The notes: generated from the letters alone by a model not told the origin. Positions 37,000-46,755 are shown, counted from the first letter of the stretch. The stretch is 64,000 nucleotides of DNA from RYN-133 sp963785425 (GCA_963785425.1 CAWAVG010000001.1:310001-374000); one strand, 5' to 3'. Numbers and translations: made by a program.

Positions 37000-38871
37000 G
37001 TGAGCGCGTCAGAGCCGGCTGGTCGCACGCCGTGGCGCAAGCAGTTCGCCACGCCGGTCCGCGCCTTCCTGCGCACGGAATCGGGGAGCGCGGGGATCCT
37101 GGTCGCCGCGATCGTCGTGGCCCTCGTGTGGGTGAACATCGATTCGGCCTCCTATGAGCGGGTGTGGGGTGCGCACTTCACCGTCCGCATGGGCCCGGCC
37201 GGCATCAGCCGGGACGTGCGGACGTGGATCAACAGCGGCCTGATGGCGCTGTTCTTCCTGGTCGTCGGGCTCGAGGCGCGCCGCGAGTTCGACCTGGGCG
37301 AATTGCGTGACCGGGCCCGGTTCCTGCTTCCGGCGGTCGCGGGGCTCGTCGGCATGATCATTCCCGTCTTGATCTATCTCGCGGTCAACGCCGACGACGG
37401 TGACGCGCAGGGCTGGGGCGTCGCGATGTCAACGGACACCGCCCTTGCGTTGGGCATGTTGGTGCTCGTCGGACGCCAGGTACCCGATCGCGTGCGCGCG
37501 TTTCTGCTCACTGTCTTCGTGGTCGACGACATCGTGGCGCTCGTCGTCATCGCGACCGTCTACTCCGACCACATCGAGATCTGGCACCTGCTGGGAGCAG
37601 TCGCCCTCTTCGTCGTCTTCCTCGCGTTGAACCATTTCGGGCCGAAGATCACCGCGCTTTATCTGCTGCTCGGCCTGGCTCTCTGGGCCACGTTGCTGGC
37701 GAGCGGCGTCGATCCGGTCGTCGCGGGACTGGCGATCGGTCTGACGGCGGCGGCGTACACCCCGAGCCGTGACGAACTCGAGCAGGCGACGGGCAGGTTT
37801 CGCCTGTTCCGCGAGCAGCCCACGCCCGAGCTCGCCCGGTCGGCGACCCAGGGCCTCACCGCAACCCTGTCGCCCAATGATCGGCTGCAACGCTTCTACC
37901 ACCCGTGGACGAGCTATGTGATCGTCCCGCTGTTCGCGCTCGCCAACGCCGGAATCCCGGTCGACCTGGGTTTCCTACGCCACGCGTTCACGTCGCCCAT
38001 CACCATGGGGGTACTGCTCGGCTACGTCGCCGGAAAGCCGATCGCCGTGATCGGCTCGTCGTGGGTCATCGCACGCGCGACGCAAGGCAGGGTTCGTCCC
38101 GCGGTCGGATGGGCGGCGGTGACCGGGAGCGGAACGATCGCCGGGATCGGATTCACGGTCTCGTTCCTCGTTGCCACGCTCGCGTTCCACGGCACGAAAC
38201 TCGCTGAAGCGAAGCTCGGAGTCCTCGCGGCGGGAGTGCTTGCAGCGCTGGTAACGGCCGGCGTGTTCCGCGCGACGAAGCTGCTCAGCCCGCAGCGACG
38301 CGCGGCGGCACTGCTCGGAGATGCCGAGGCCCTCACCGACCTCGCGTCGGACGTCGATCCGGAGCGGGACCACGTTCGCGGCCCCGCCGACGCGATCGTC
38401 ACCGTCGTCGAGTACGGCGATTTCGAATGTCCGTACTGCGGATTGGCCGAGCCGGCGGTCAACGAACTGTTGTCGGGCAACGACGTGCGCTTCGTCTGGC
38501 GCCATCTGCCGCTCACCGACGTGCACCCGCACGCGCAGCGCGCCGCCGAGGCTGCCGAAGCCGCAGCGGCGCAGGGCGCGTTCTGGCCGATGCACGATCT
38601 GCTCCTGGCCAACCAGGATCGCCTGACGCCGATGGACCTGCATCGGTACGCCGAGCAACTCGGGCTGGACGTCGCTCAGTTCGGCGCTGACATGAAACGG
38701 CGGGCCTACCAGGCGCGCATCGCGCAGGACGTCGAATCGGCGGATCTGAGCGGGGTGTCGGGCACACCGACGTTCTTTGTAAATGCGCAGCGCCACTACG
38801 GCGCGTTCGACCTCGAGTCGCTGACCGAGGCGATACGCCTGGCCCGCAAGCGAGCACTGCTCAGGGTGTGA
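37000..38871 (+). CDS. nhaA: NhaA-type Na+/H+ antiporter fused to a DsbA-like thioredoxin domain
   Basis: A 623-aa protein starting at GTG. Residues about 20-430 are an NhaA antiporter with roughly 12 helices and the conserved TDTALALGMLVLVG and VVDDIVALVVIA segments holding ion-binding aspartates. Residues about 455-620 are a DsbA-like domain with a CPYC redox pair (C477, C480) and a GVSGTPTFFVN cis-proline loop. The fusion is known in actinobacteria, but its purpose is unclear; redox control or folding of the antiporter is a guess. The antiporter exports sodium in exchange for protons. Confidence 0.95.
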   Translation: MSASEPAGRTPWRKQFATPVRAFLRTESGSAGILVAAIVVALVWVNIDSASYERVWGAHFTVRMGPAGISRDVRTWINSGLMALFFLVVGLEARREFDLGELRDRARFLLPAVAGLVGMIIPVLIYLAVNADDGDAQGWGVAMSTDTALALGMLVLVGRQVPDRVRAFLLTVFVVDDIVALVVIATVYSDHIEIWHLLGAVALFVVFLALNHFGPKITALYLLLGLALWATLLASGVDPVVAGLAIGLTAAAYTPSRDELEQATGRFRLFREQPTPELARSATQGLTATLSPNDRLQRFYHPWTSYVIVPLFALANAGIPVDLGFLRHAFTSPITMGVLLGYVAGKPIAVIGSSWVIARATQGRVRPAVGWAAVTGSGTIAGIGFTVSFLVATLAFHGTKLAEAKLGVLAAGVLAALVTAGVFRATKLLSPQRRAAALLGDAEALTDLASDVDPERDHVRGPADAIVTVVEYGDFECPYCGLAEPAVNELLSGNDVRFVWRHLPLTDVHPHAQRAAEAAEAAAAQGAFWPMHDLLLANQDRLTPMDLHRYAEQLGLDVAQFGADMKRRAYQARIAQDVESADLSGVSGTPTFFVNAQRHYGAFDLESLTEAIRLARKRALLRV

Positions 38872-39412
38872 CCGCTCGAGCGGGGACGCGAGCTCTCCAC
38901 AAAACCGCGATCGTGAGCGGCGTGAGCGCTTCGGCGCCGGCGAGCGCCCGTTCGCTGAGGCCGACCAATGAGCTGACGGCGAGCGCAACTGCGAACCATG
39001 CGAGCAGACCGAGCAGCAACGCTGACAGCCATCGTGCGGCCGCGAACTCGCGCGGTAGGAACGCCGGCCAGATCGCCAGCGCCACGAATCCGACCAGTGC
39101 TGCCGGCACGTGCGCGGCGGCCGGTTGCCGTGACACCGCAACCACGACCGTCGCCGCTCCCCCGACGGCCAGCATCGCGCGCGCTGCCGGAGCGCACGAG
39201 CGGAACCCCGCCGCCGTCACGAGGTGGCAGGCGCCGAGACCGCCCAGCCCGATCGTCATGATCCACGCATCCGCGGCACCGTGCGCGGCAAGCGCGCTGA
39301 TCGTGTCTCGTACCGCGTCGTAACTGCGCGGCTGGCGCGTCTGGGCGAGCGTCCAGCCGCCGATCAAGAGCACGGGTGCGAGGGGCGCCGACAGCCACAC
39401 CCACCGACGCAT
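38861..39412 (-). CDS. DUF998-type membrane protein
   Basis: A 183-aa protein with about six helices (LSAPLAPVLLIGGW, WIMTIGLGGLGACHLVTAA, AALVGFVALAIWPAF, LSALLLGLLAWFAVALAVSSLVG). The YDAVRDTISALAAHG loop after helix 1 is typical of DUF998. Function unknown. Its 3' end overlaps the nhaA stop on the opposite strand by 11 bases. Confidence 0.8.
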   Translation of the reverse strand: MRRWVWLSAPLAPVLLIGGWTLAQTRQPRSYDAVRDTISALAAHGAADAWIMTIGLGGLGACHLVTAAGFRSCAPAARAMLAVGGAATVVVAVSRQPAAAHVPAALVGFVALAIWPAFLPREFAAARWLSALLLGLLAWFAVALAVSSLVGLSERALAGAEALTPLTIAVLWRARVPARAVTP

Positions 39413-39431
39413 AACTGAAGTCTGCTCTGCG

Positions 39432-40235
39432 CTACTCGGCTGCCCTCGCCGGCAGCCCGGTCAGTTGCCTCAGGACGAGCAGGTCGGCCACCCGTGTGAA
39501 GCCGATCCGGGCCAGGACCGGGCTGGACATCGGCGAGGCCTGTACGGCGAGCGGCCCGGCGTCCAGGGTCTTGGCCGCAATCCACCGGGCGTGGACGAGC
39601 GCGCGGTACAGGCCACGTCCGCGTGCGCTGGGCAGGGTCGCGGCGCCGGACAGCACGGCCACGCCGTGGTCGGTGAGCAGCAGGCCGGCCGCACTGGCCG
39701 GCTCGCCGTCGAGGTAGGCGAGGAAGTTGAGGCGGCGGCCGGCGTAGCTCGTGTAGTCGTGCCACGCCGTGTCGTTGGATGCCCTGAGCTGCGCGTCGTG
39801 ATCGCCTGCGGCGTCGCCGGCCACCTCGGTCGCGGAGCCGATACGGCGGTAGGTCAGGAGCTGTTCGGCTGTCCTGACTTCGCGGATGTCCACTTCCGGC
39901 ACGGACGGCGGTTCGTGGTCGAGCACCATCGCGGCACAGTCGCCGAGTGTGGTGGCACCGAGTGAGATGAGCGGGCCGACGGCATCGACCGGAGTGGTGC
40001 TCGGGCCCAGGAACCAGAGGAAGTCCAGCCGGCCGTGATCGGCAAACAGCCGCGCGGCGTCGCGGCTCACCCGTTCCAGGGACTCGACGTCCGCGCGCAC
40101 GGCGGAGACGTTCGCGAACGCCTGGATGCCGCCAGGCTGGTAGTTCACACACGCGTCGGGTAACCACACGCGCGACCCGCTCGGCGGCAACGGGATGTAG
40201 GCCATCAGGTCCTCGACGAGCTCCGAGACGTCCAT
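39432..40235 (-). CDS. GNAT-family acetyltransferase, two-domain
   Basis: A 267-aa protein starting at ATG 40235. The C-terminal half is a GNAT domain (AYLDGEPASAAGLLLTDHG, then LSGAATLPSARGRGLYRALV with the ARGRGLY acetyl-CoA turn). The N-terminal half is a degenerate partner domain. Substrate unknown. Confidence 0.85.
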   Translation of the reverse strand: MDVSELVEDLMAYIPLPPSGSRVWLPDACVNYQPGGIQAFANVSAVRADVESLERVSRDAARLFADHGRLDFLWFLGPSTTPVDAVGPLISLGATTLGDCAAMVLDHEPPSVPEVDIREVRTAEQLLTYRRIGSATEVAGDAAGDHDAQLRASNDTAWHDYTSYAGRRLNFLAYLDGEPASAAGLLLTDHGVAVLSGAATLPSARGRGLYRALVHARWIAAKTLDAGPLAVQASPMSSPVLARIGFTRVADLLVLRQLTGLPARAAE

Positions 40236-40293
40236 TGCCGTATTACACCAGCGTTCGAACGCACGACCACATCGACGACGAAGTAGAAACCTG

Positions 40294-43200
40294 CTACGGC
40301 CTCGACGAACCCACCGACAGACCTTCGATGCGCTCCGAGTCGTGGCACAACCGCACGCAAACCGTGAGGTTCTCGCGGCAGGCCCGCAGGACGAGGTCGG
40401 CAACGCCGCGCTCGCGACTGCGGAAGAGCTTCCCGTCGCAGCAGCCGTCCAGGACGAAACCTTCGAACTCGCCGTGGCAGTCGAAAAGCACCTCGGCAAC
40501 CTTCCCGCACAGCTCACGGTCGCGGCAGACATGGTGATGATCGTCGCCGTCGCCGTGCTTCTTGCCGCCCGGCACCTCAGGCACCCAGGTCAGCGACGCA
40601 GGCACCGTCGAGGCGTCGCCGCCGATGCCGTCCAGTCGCGCCGACGAGTACTCGACGTAGCGCTTGAGCACCGGTGCCCATCGGTCGCCCGGCGAGAGAT
40701 GCGCCAGGCGCCACTTCATGACCGCCAGCGTGAGCTGCTCGGGAACGAGCATGCGCTCCCCGGTGCTCACGGGCATCCGCACGATGAAGCTGCCGACGAC
40801 GTAACGCCACGCGGCCGACGCTCCCTGTTCGGACGTCGCCGATTCCGCGACGATCTCTGCCGCGGCCTTGCGCGCCCGCTGCGCCTTCGCCGGCGGCGCG
40901 GTGAGCTGCGGCGGCGGCGGAGGCGGTACCGGCTTCTTCCCGAACTTGGTCGAGATGCGTCGCACCAGCACCTCGAACTCCTGCCCGGTGCGGATGCCGA
41001 CCGGCAACTCGAGCGTGAGCAGCCCGGCGAAGTTCTGGCCCGCACCCGTCGGGATCGGCAGGTAGGTCACGCCGCTGTCGATGGCCAGCGTCAACGTGTT
41101 CGTCTCGCTCATCGACAGGCCGGTCGCGTTGCCCCACGTCCGTGCCAGCGCGATGACCTCCGCCGCCGGCACACCCGGCCAGAAGATCGAGCAGACCGAT
41201 CCTCGCGGAACGTTCTGCCAGTCGATCATCAGCTCGTCCGGCGGCAGGTCCAGCGCGCCTCCGATCATTCGGCTGGGACGGATGTCGAACGTCTGCGGAG
41301 CGCGGTGCGTCTCGGCCGGGCCCGGGTTGTCGACAACGGTGAACTGCAGATTGCGCTGCGCCAACTGGTCCCACGACATGGGCGAGACCCCGGCCGGAAT
41401 CGGCGCGTTGTCGTAGGCGATCTGCGCGACGACGCAGTGGTGCGTGCCGGGCAGCAGCGTCTGCACCTGATGTCCACCGATGGTGTTTGCCGGGTCGTAG
41501 AAATTGAGGAAGCAGCCGTAGTAGACCCAGACATCGTCCTGCCCGTTGGGGATCGTGATCTTCCTGATGTTCGGACCGTTCGGGTTCTGGTAGTCGGTCT
41601 GCGAGCCCGCGTTGCCCGTGGCGAAGAACGGCACGGTCGTGTTGCCCGCTCCGGGCAGCGGCGTTCCCGGCTCGTGGGCAGCGTCCTGCTGGGATACGTA
41701 CGTCCCGTTCGGGTCGTAGTCGGTGTCCGGGCTCTGGCTGGCGAACACGCGGAAGAACACCCGCACGCCGTTCGCCGCGCCCGAGGCGCCGGATGATCCA
41801 CGCATCCGCACACGTGCTATCGCGAAGTTGTAATTGTTGACGAACCGTGGCGGGAAGCCTGGCGCCAGCGCGACGGGCGCGACCGACGAATCGGTCTGGC
41901 CTTCACCGGCCTGGTCCGGAAGCAGTGCGAACGGGTCCGTCCCCGACGGATTGATGAATGCCGCAGTGCCGTTCAGATGAGCGAGCAATGCCTGGAGGTA
42001 GGTGTACGCCCCGCCGACATCGTCCGCGCCGAAGGTCGGTCCGCCCGGGAACGGGACGTTGTTGATCGCCGGCACCGCGTGGAATACGCGCAGGTCCTGA
42101 CTGAGGTAGGGCTGGTTGTTCTGCGCCGGGTCGATGTTGGCGAAGTAGGGATCGCCCGCGGCGATCAATTCGAAGTCCATCGTGGCGCTCGAGCCGGCGA
42201 CCGTGGTGCCGCCTGCAGTCAGCGTGACGTCCAGATCCATCGGCGCGGAGACTCCGCTGGCCGGGAAGTGCGGGAACACGTGACTGTCCAGCGTGATGTC
42301 GTACGGGATGCGGATGCGCTGCGGCGCCTTCGGGTGCACGCCGTTCTGGAACTCGGCACCGGCAGGATTCGGCGTGATCGTCACGCCGGACAGCCCGGCG
42401 AACGCACCGGTGAACGGGCCGACCTGCACGCCGAGGGTCTGGAACGCCTGCTTGCTCATCCCGTCGATCACGACCCAGAACGCCGACGAGATCAGGCCGC
42501 CTTGGTGGTTGACGATGTCGTGCGTTTCGTCCTTGCCGAAGGTGTTCTTCTGTGCGTAGAACTGGACCTGCGCGATCGGGAACATGTTGTTCGGGTTGGT
42601 CCCGGACAGCGTCGCCGTCGATCCCGACGGGTAGACGTGGTCGATGAGCGCCATGAACCTCGGGAACGGGTCGATCGAGTCGGACGTCACGCCGTGGTAG
42701 CAGGTGGCGAGGTTGCTGTTGTACTTCTCGATCACCTCGTTGATCGTGAAGCCGAGCTGGGTCGTCAGGTAGTAGATGAATGCGAGGGCGCAGCCATAGC
42801 TGACCGGGTCGCCGTCGCCGTGCACGAACGTGCCGTTGACCGTGCTGCCGGTGTAGGTCTGGTTCACCCAGTCGGAACGTGCCGAATTCGGCACCGTCGA
42901 ACCCTGGTTCGGCGCGCCGTCGCCGTTGAGCCAGTTCTGCACGAAGATCCGGTTGTTGCCGGGCGTGTAGTACGAGTTGTGTCCGCTGAGGAACAACTGC
43001 AACGCGCACCAGTGCGAGAGACCTTCGCCGCTGGAGTCGCCGGCGTTCCAGTTGCTGGTGAGCGACATGAGGATCTCGGACCACTCGGCCATCCACAACA
43101 TGCAGACGATCGGTCCCGCGCTGGATCCGCTGTTGTTCGCCTGCGCGGCGATGTGGATCGTGCTGTCGTAGCCGCTGTTCGAGGCGCCGTTGTTGTCGGG

Positions 43201-43416
43201 TAGATCGAACGACACCTCCTGCCGGTGCGACGTCCCGAACCGGGTCGTGTCGGTGCCGAACCAGCCCGTGGTCGTGGTGAACGCGCCCTCGGCCTGCCCC
43301 TGGAGGAACGTCGCGTTGTTACCGACGTTCGTCTTCTGGGCGGCTGTCAGCCCGGCCCAGAAGCTGTCGGTCGTGTCCAACTGGAAGTTGGTCGTGTTGG
43401 TGAAGTTGTGCGTCAT
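40294..43416 (-). CDS. Uncharacterised 1040-aa multidomain protein
   Basis: Intact frame with no signal peptide and no membrane helix. The first roughly 290 residues are Asn/Thr/Gly-rich, with SEILM followed by GEGLSHWCALQLF, DPVSYGCALAFIYYLTTQLGF and FPRFMALIDHVYP; the layout recalls poorly characterised zincin-like enzymes, but no HExxH is present. The middle (about 290-830) looks like several beta-sandwich domains, with YLSQDLRVF, LPGTHHCVVAQIAY and PMSWDQLAQRNLQF. A proline run (PVPPPPPP) and a basic linker follow near 840-865. Next comes a compact VGSFIVRMPVSTGERML domain and a Cys-rich end with VLFDCHGEFEGFVLDGCC. A SNF2 helicase lies 78 bases upstream. I do not know this protein; structural, enzymatic or conflict roles are all possible. 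Confidence 0.75.
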   Translation of the reverse strand: MTHNFTNTTNFQLDTTDSFWAGLTAAQKTNVGNNATFLQGQAEGAFTTTTGWFGTDTTRFGTSHRQEVSFDLPDNNGASNSGYDSTIHIAAQANNSGSSAGPIVCMLWMAEWSEILMSLTSNWNAGDSSGEGLSHWCALQLFLSGHNSYYTPGNNRIFVQNWLNGDGAPNQGSTVPNSARSDWVNQTYTGSTVNGTFVHGDGDPVSYGCALAFIYYLTTQLGFTINEVIEKYNSNLATCYHGVTSDSIDPFPRFMALIDHVYPSGSTATLSGTNPNNMFPIAQVQFYAQKNTFGKDETHDIVNHQGGLISSAFWVVIDGMSKQAFQTLGVQVGPFTGAFAGLSGVTITPNPAGAEFQNGVHPKAPQRIRIPYDITLDSHVFPHFPASGVSAPMDLDVTLTAGGTTVAGSSATMDFELIAAGDPYFANIDPAQNNQPYLSQDLRVFHAVPAINNVPFPGGPTFGADDVGGAYTYLQALLAHLNGTAAFINPSGTDPFALLPDQAGEGQTDSSVAPVALAPGFPPRFVNNYNFAIARVRMRGSSGASGAANGVRVFFRVFASQSPDTDYDPNGTYVSQQDAAHEPGTPLPGAGNTTVPFFATGNAGSQTDYQNPNGPNIRKITIPNGQDDVWVYYGCFLNFYDPANTIGGHQVQTLLPGTHHCVVAQIAYDNAPIPAGVSPMSWDQLAQRNLQFTVVDNPGPAETHRAPQTFDIRPSRMIGGALDLPPDELMIDWQNVPRGSVCSIFWPGVPAAEVIALARTWGNATGLSMSETNTLTLAIDSGVTYLPIPTGAGQNFAGLLTLELPVGIRTGQEFEVLVRRISTKFGKKPVPPPPPPQLTAPPAKAQRARKAAAEIVAESATSEQGASAAWRYVVGSFIVRMPVSTGERMLVPEQLTLAVMKWRLAHLSPGDRWAPVLKRYVEYSSARLDGIGGDASTVPASLTWVPEVPGGKKHGDGDDHHHVCRDRELCGKVAEVLFDCHGEFEGFVLDGCCDGKLFRSRERGVADLVLRACRENLTVCVRLCHDSERIEGLSVGSSRP

Positions 43417-43494
43417 CGCCGGCCTCCGGACGGTAGCTGTCAGCCGTCAGGAGCGCGATCCCCGCAGGGAGATACAACGGGGCCGCAGCCCGGT

Positions 43495-45630
43495 TCAGAG
43501 ACCGGCTGCCTCCGGCGACGCCGACAAGGCATCTGTCAACAGCGCGACCAGTGCCTCGTGCTGGACGTCTGCCGACGACCACAGCTCCTCGTCCGAGCCG
43601 TCGAGGGCACGAGCGGCCAGGCCCGCCTTCCGGTCGATGAGACCGGCGATCCTGCTGTCGATGGTCTGCGCGGCGATGATGCGCCAGGCGGTGACGGGCT
43701 CGGTCTGACCGATGCGGTGGCTGCGGTCGATCGCTTGCGTCTGCTCGGCATCGGTCCACGAGAGTTCGGCCAGCACGATGTTCGAGGCAACCTGCAGGTT
43801 GATCCCGACACCGGCCGCAGTGAGCGAGCAGACCGCGATCGCGACGCCCGGATCGTTGACGAACGCGTCGATGTTCTTCTGCCGCACCCCCGGCGTCTGG
43901 TCGCCGCGGATCGACGAGAACCGCACGCCCTGCTGGGTGAACGTCTCCTCGGCAGCGTCCATGACGTCGATGTGCTTCGCGAAGAAGACGACCTTGCCGG
44001 CGCTACGCGCGAGCTGCGCCGCATAGTCGGCAGCGAGACCGGCCTTCGCCTGACCGATCTGCCGCATCATGCTGAAGACGTTCTCGCCGTTCGTCGCGGC
44101 GTTCGCGTCCTTCTGCTCCCAGCTGGCGACCTTGCGGACGAGGTCGTGGTCGATACCGTCGACGACCTTCGTCCGACGGTTCGCGAGAGCCGTCTCGTAA
44201 CGCGCGACCATCCGGCGCGCGAGATCGCGCTCGGCCGCGCGGATCGAACGAGCAACCTTCTCGTCCAACTCGACCGGCAGGTCGGCCGTGCGCCGCGCAG
44301 GGATGTCGGCGGCGACGTCGATCTTGCGCCGCCGGACGATACCGAGGTCGATGACGCACTGCCGGGCGGCGAAATCGAAGCCCGGGTCGGCCGGGGTGAG
44401 GCCCGTGTTCTCGAGCGCCTCCATCAGGTCGCCGAGCGGCTCGGTCTCGTCGATCCAGCCGAGGAACTGCCAGATGGCGCGGAAGTCGTCGATGTCGTTG
44501 ATCAACGGCGTCCCGGTCAGTGCCATCAGCAGCGGACGCGCGCTGCGGGACCGGACGCGCTTCGACAGGTCCAGCACGTGTTTCGACCGCTGCGAATTCT
44601 TGTTCTTGATGAAGTGGGCCTCGTCGACGACCATGCCCTTGAACCCGAACTCGCCGAACCAGCCGACATGCCGGTCGAGCACTTCGTAGTTCACGATGAC
44701 GATGTCGGCGAAGCCGTCGACCGTCTCACCGTTGCCGTGCACGATGGTCGCCTTGCGGTTCGGCGTCCACATGGCGGCCTCGCGGGCCCAGTTGGTCTTC
44801 ACGACGCTCGGTACGACGACCAGCAACGGGTAGGCCATCGCCACCTCGGCGGCGAGCAGCGCCTGCGCGGTCTTGCCCAGGCCGGGCTCGTCGGCGAGCA
44901 GGAAGGTGCGGTGACCGGCTTCCGCCGCGGCGACCACCTTCGCCTGGTGCAGCATCAGCTCCCGCTTGGCGGGCAGCCGCAACCGACTCGGCGCAGGCAG
45001 CGCCATGCAAGCGCTGGCTCCGCTCGAGGCGCGTTCGAACGAGCGGAGCAGCGGGTTGAGCAGCTCCCAGCCCGCCAGCCGTCCCGGATTCACAGTCCTG
45101 GCGCCGGCGGAGAAGCTGGGCGCAAGGAACGGGTTTGCGAGCTGACGGGAGATGACCGACTGAGGCACGACCCGCCGTTCAGCGGCGGCCGGCGTCTCGG
45201 CGGGCGCGGACGGCGTCGGCTCGTCCTCGACCGGTTCGACGCCGGAAGCTTTCTGCATCGTGCGCGTCAGCGAGCGCGCTGCCTCCGAGACCGCCGCGTC
45301 ACCGGCGAGGAACTTGAGCAACGCGGGATCGCGGACAGCGGTCTTGGCGAGGATGGTGGCGATCCCGTCCAGGCGCTTCTTCTGGGCTGCCCGGTGGGCC
45401 TGACTGGCCGACTGATCGCGCTGAATCCGGTCGTGCTCCTCGCGGACGCCGAGCGCGACGGCCTGGAACTTCGTCCGGACCGCGGGCGTGACGCGGTTCC
45501 GCTCGACGGCGGCCTCGACCTCACGCACCGCGAGCGCAAGCCTCGAAATGACGTCGGCGGGGCCGGCCGCACGCTGATCCCGCGATGCGGTGCTGCGCGC
45601 GCCGGTCGGACGTCGGCCTCGTCGAGCCAA
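43495..45630 (-). CDS. SNF2-family DNA-dependent ATPase/helicase
   Basis: A 711-aa protein. Residues 1-225 are helical and not recognised. The SNF2 core follows: motif I at LADEPGLGKT (246-254; Pro where Met is usual), DEAH box at 336-339, MALTGTPLINDIDDF (motif III), then the second lobe with SLTAAGVGINLQVA and QAIDRSHRIGQTEPV (motifs V-VI). Such proteins remodel protein-DNA complexes or act in repair, transcription recycling or defence. It is transcribed toward the 1040-aa gene, 78 bases away, so a two-gene unit is likely. Confidence 0.93.
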   Translation of the reverse strand: MARRGRRPTGARSTASRDQRAAGPADVISRLALAVREVEAAVERNRVTPAVRTKFQAVALGVREEHDRIQRDQSASQAHRAAQKKRLDGIATILAKTAVRDPALLKFLAGDAAVSEAARSLTRTMQKASGVEPVEDEPTPSAPAETPAAAERRVVPQSVISRQLANPFLAPSFSAGARTVNPGRLAGWELLNPLLRSFERASSGASACMALPAPSRLRLPAKRELMLHQAKVVAAAEAGHRTFLLADEPGLGKTAQALLAAEVAMAYPLLVVVPSVVKTNWAREAAMWTPNRKATIVHGNGETVDGFADIVIVNYEVLDRHVGWFGEFGFKGMVVDEAHFIKNKNSQRSKHVLDLSKRVRSRSARPLLMALTGTPLINDIDDFRAIWQFLGWIDETEPLGDLMEALENTGLTPADPGFDFAARQCVIDLGIVRRRKIDVAADIPARRTADLPVELDEKVARSIRAAERDLARRMVARYETALANRRTKVVDGIDHDLVRKVASWEQKDANAATNGENVFSMMRQIGQAKAGLAADYAAQLARSAGKVVFFAKHIDVMDAAEETFTQQGVRFSSIRGDQTPGVRQKNIDAFVNDPGVAIAVCSLTAAGVGINLQVASNIVLAELSWTDAEQTQAIDRSHRIGQTEPVTAWRIIAAQTIDSRIAGLIDRKAGLAARALDGSDEELWSSADVQHEALVALLTDALSASPEAAGL

Positions 45631-45936
45631 AGAGACTCCTCCTCCGTTCGCCCGGCACCCGCCGGACGGAACGCACCGCGGCGGTCACCTGACACGCCGT
45701 TCGTACGACTGCGCTCAGCCCGCTGCTGCGAACGCCGGCACTCGCATCGCGAGGCCGCGGCGGCACGAGACAGAGAACGCCGCAGCCACCGGCGGGATCG
45801 ACAACCGCACCCGGCAGGTCGTCGCAGTGTTCGAGCGAAGCACCGCCCCGAGGGCAGCCGTACAGCTCAATTCTAGCGCGCCGGGTATGCCGACCGTTGC
45901 ACGGAGGGCGGCCCGCTTTCCGGCTGCCCGCTGCGG
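45631..45936. other. Gap upstream of the SNF2 gene
   Basis: About 306 bases between the FNT gene stop and the SNF2 gene start, both on the minus strand. It should hold the promoter of the SNF2 and 1040-aa unit. I see no gene, clear promoter or strong inverted repeat. Confidence 0.4.
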
Positions 45937-46755
45937 TCAGGGTGTCTGACGCGACTCGCTCAGACGGTGCGGCACTCTCAGCAGGCGCACCGAGGTGACG
46001 AGCACGAGTCCGCCGACGAGGTTGCCGAGCGCGGACCAGGCCAGCGCCCCCAGCCAGTCGGCGTATCCGAACGGCGCCCCGCCGCTGAGCAGCCCCGCGA
46101 ACATCAGGATCGAGTCCAGCACCGAGTGGAACAGTTGCGCGCCCACGAGGACGAACGAGAGGAGCACCGCCGGCACGATCTTGACGCCTAGCTGGTCGGA
46201 GGCATGCTGCATGCGGGTCAGCAGGGTGATGACGGCGCCGGCGAGCACGGCTAGGCAGAACGATCGCCAGTTCACGCCGAGCTGCGCGTAGTGGCTCGCC
46301 GTGCTCACGGCGGTCTCGCGCACCTCGGGCAGGGCTGTGACGGTCAACAGTGCCATCACAAAGCCGGCAGCAAGGTTGGCAAGCAGGGTCACCACCCACA
46401 GCCGAAGCAGTTCGAGGACCGACCCGGCTTTGGCAACGACGGCAGTGACGGGGACGAGGAAGTTCTCGGTGAACAGCTCCGAACGCGCCATCAACAACGC
46501 GACGAACCCGACCGTGAACGCCAGTGCGGCCAGCAATGGCTGATCGGTCTTGGTTTCGACCACCAGGTAGATCAGCACGCCCACCCCGACGTCGACGCCG
46601 CCGAGGAAGCCGGTCGAGAGCAGTGGCAGCAGCGGCCGCCGGAGCCGGTCTCTGCCTTCGTCGACGATGCGGTCGAATGCGTCCTCGACCTCAGGTTCTT
46701 CCCGCGACCCGGCCGGCGACGTCAGGTCACCCGAGTTGCCCGGCGGGCGGGTCAT
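45937..46755 (-). CDS. Formate/nitrite transporter (FNT) family channel
   Basis: A 272-aa protein with an acidic N-terminus and six helices. The helix 1-2 region LPLLSTGFLGGVDVGVGVLI and the segment SELFTENFLVPV are typical of FNT channels; ALGNLVGGLVLV near the end carries the second half-helix asparagine. FNT proteins form pentamers passing formate, nitrite or hydrosulfide. The substrate is not evident. Confidence 0.9.
   Translation of the reverse strand: MTRPPGNSGDLTSPAGSREEPEVEDAFDRIVDEGRDRLRRPLLPLLSTGFLGGVDVGVGVLIYLVVETKTDQPLLAALAFTVGFVALLMARSELFTENFLVPVTAVVAKAGSVLELLRLWVVTLLANLAAGFVMALLTVTALPEVRETAVSTASHYAQLGVNWRSFCLAVLAGAVITLLTRMQHASDQLGVKIVPAVLLSFVLVGAQLFHSVLDSILMFAGLLSGGAPFGYADWLGALAWSALGNLVGGLVLVTSVRLLRVPHRLSESRQTP

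Noticed and set aside
36471..37139. Longer start for the alpha/beta hydrolase frame
   Set aside because: The upstream part is a shadow of the VOC gene region; GTG 36470 starts at the first strand of the fold.
40342..43203. Plus-strand frames (484 and 408 aa) opposite the 1040-aa gene
   Set aside because: Composition is that of an antisense shadow and they break at arbitrary points, while the minus frame is continuous over 3.1 kb.
43225..45876. 883-aa plus-strand frame opposite the SNF2 gene
   Set aside because: Arg/Glu/Val-rich shadow without family features; the minus strand holds a complete SNF2 ATPase.
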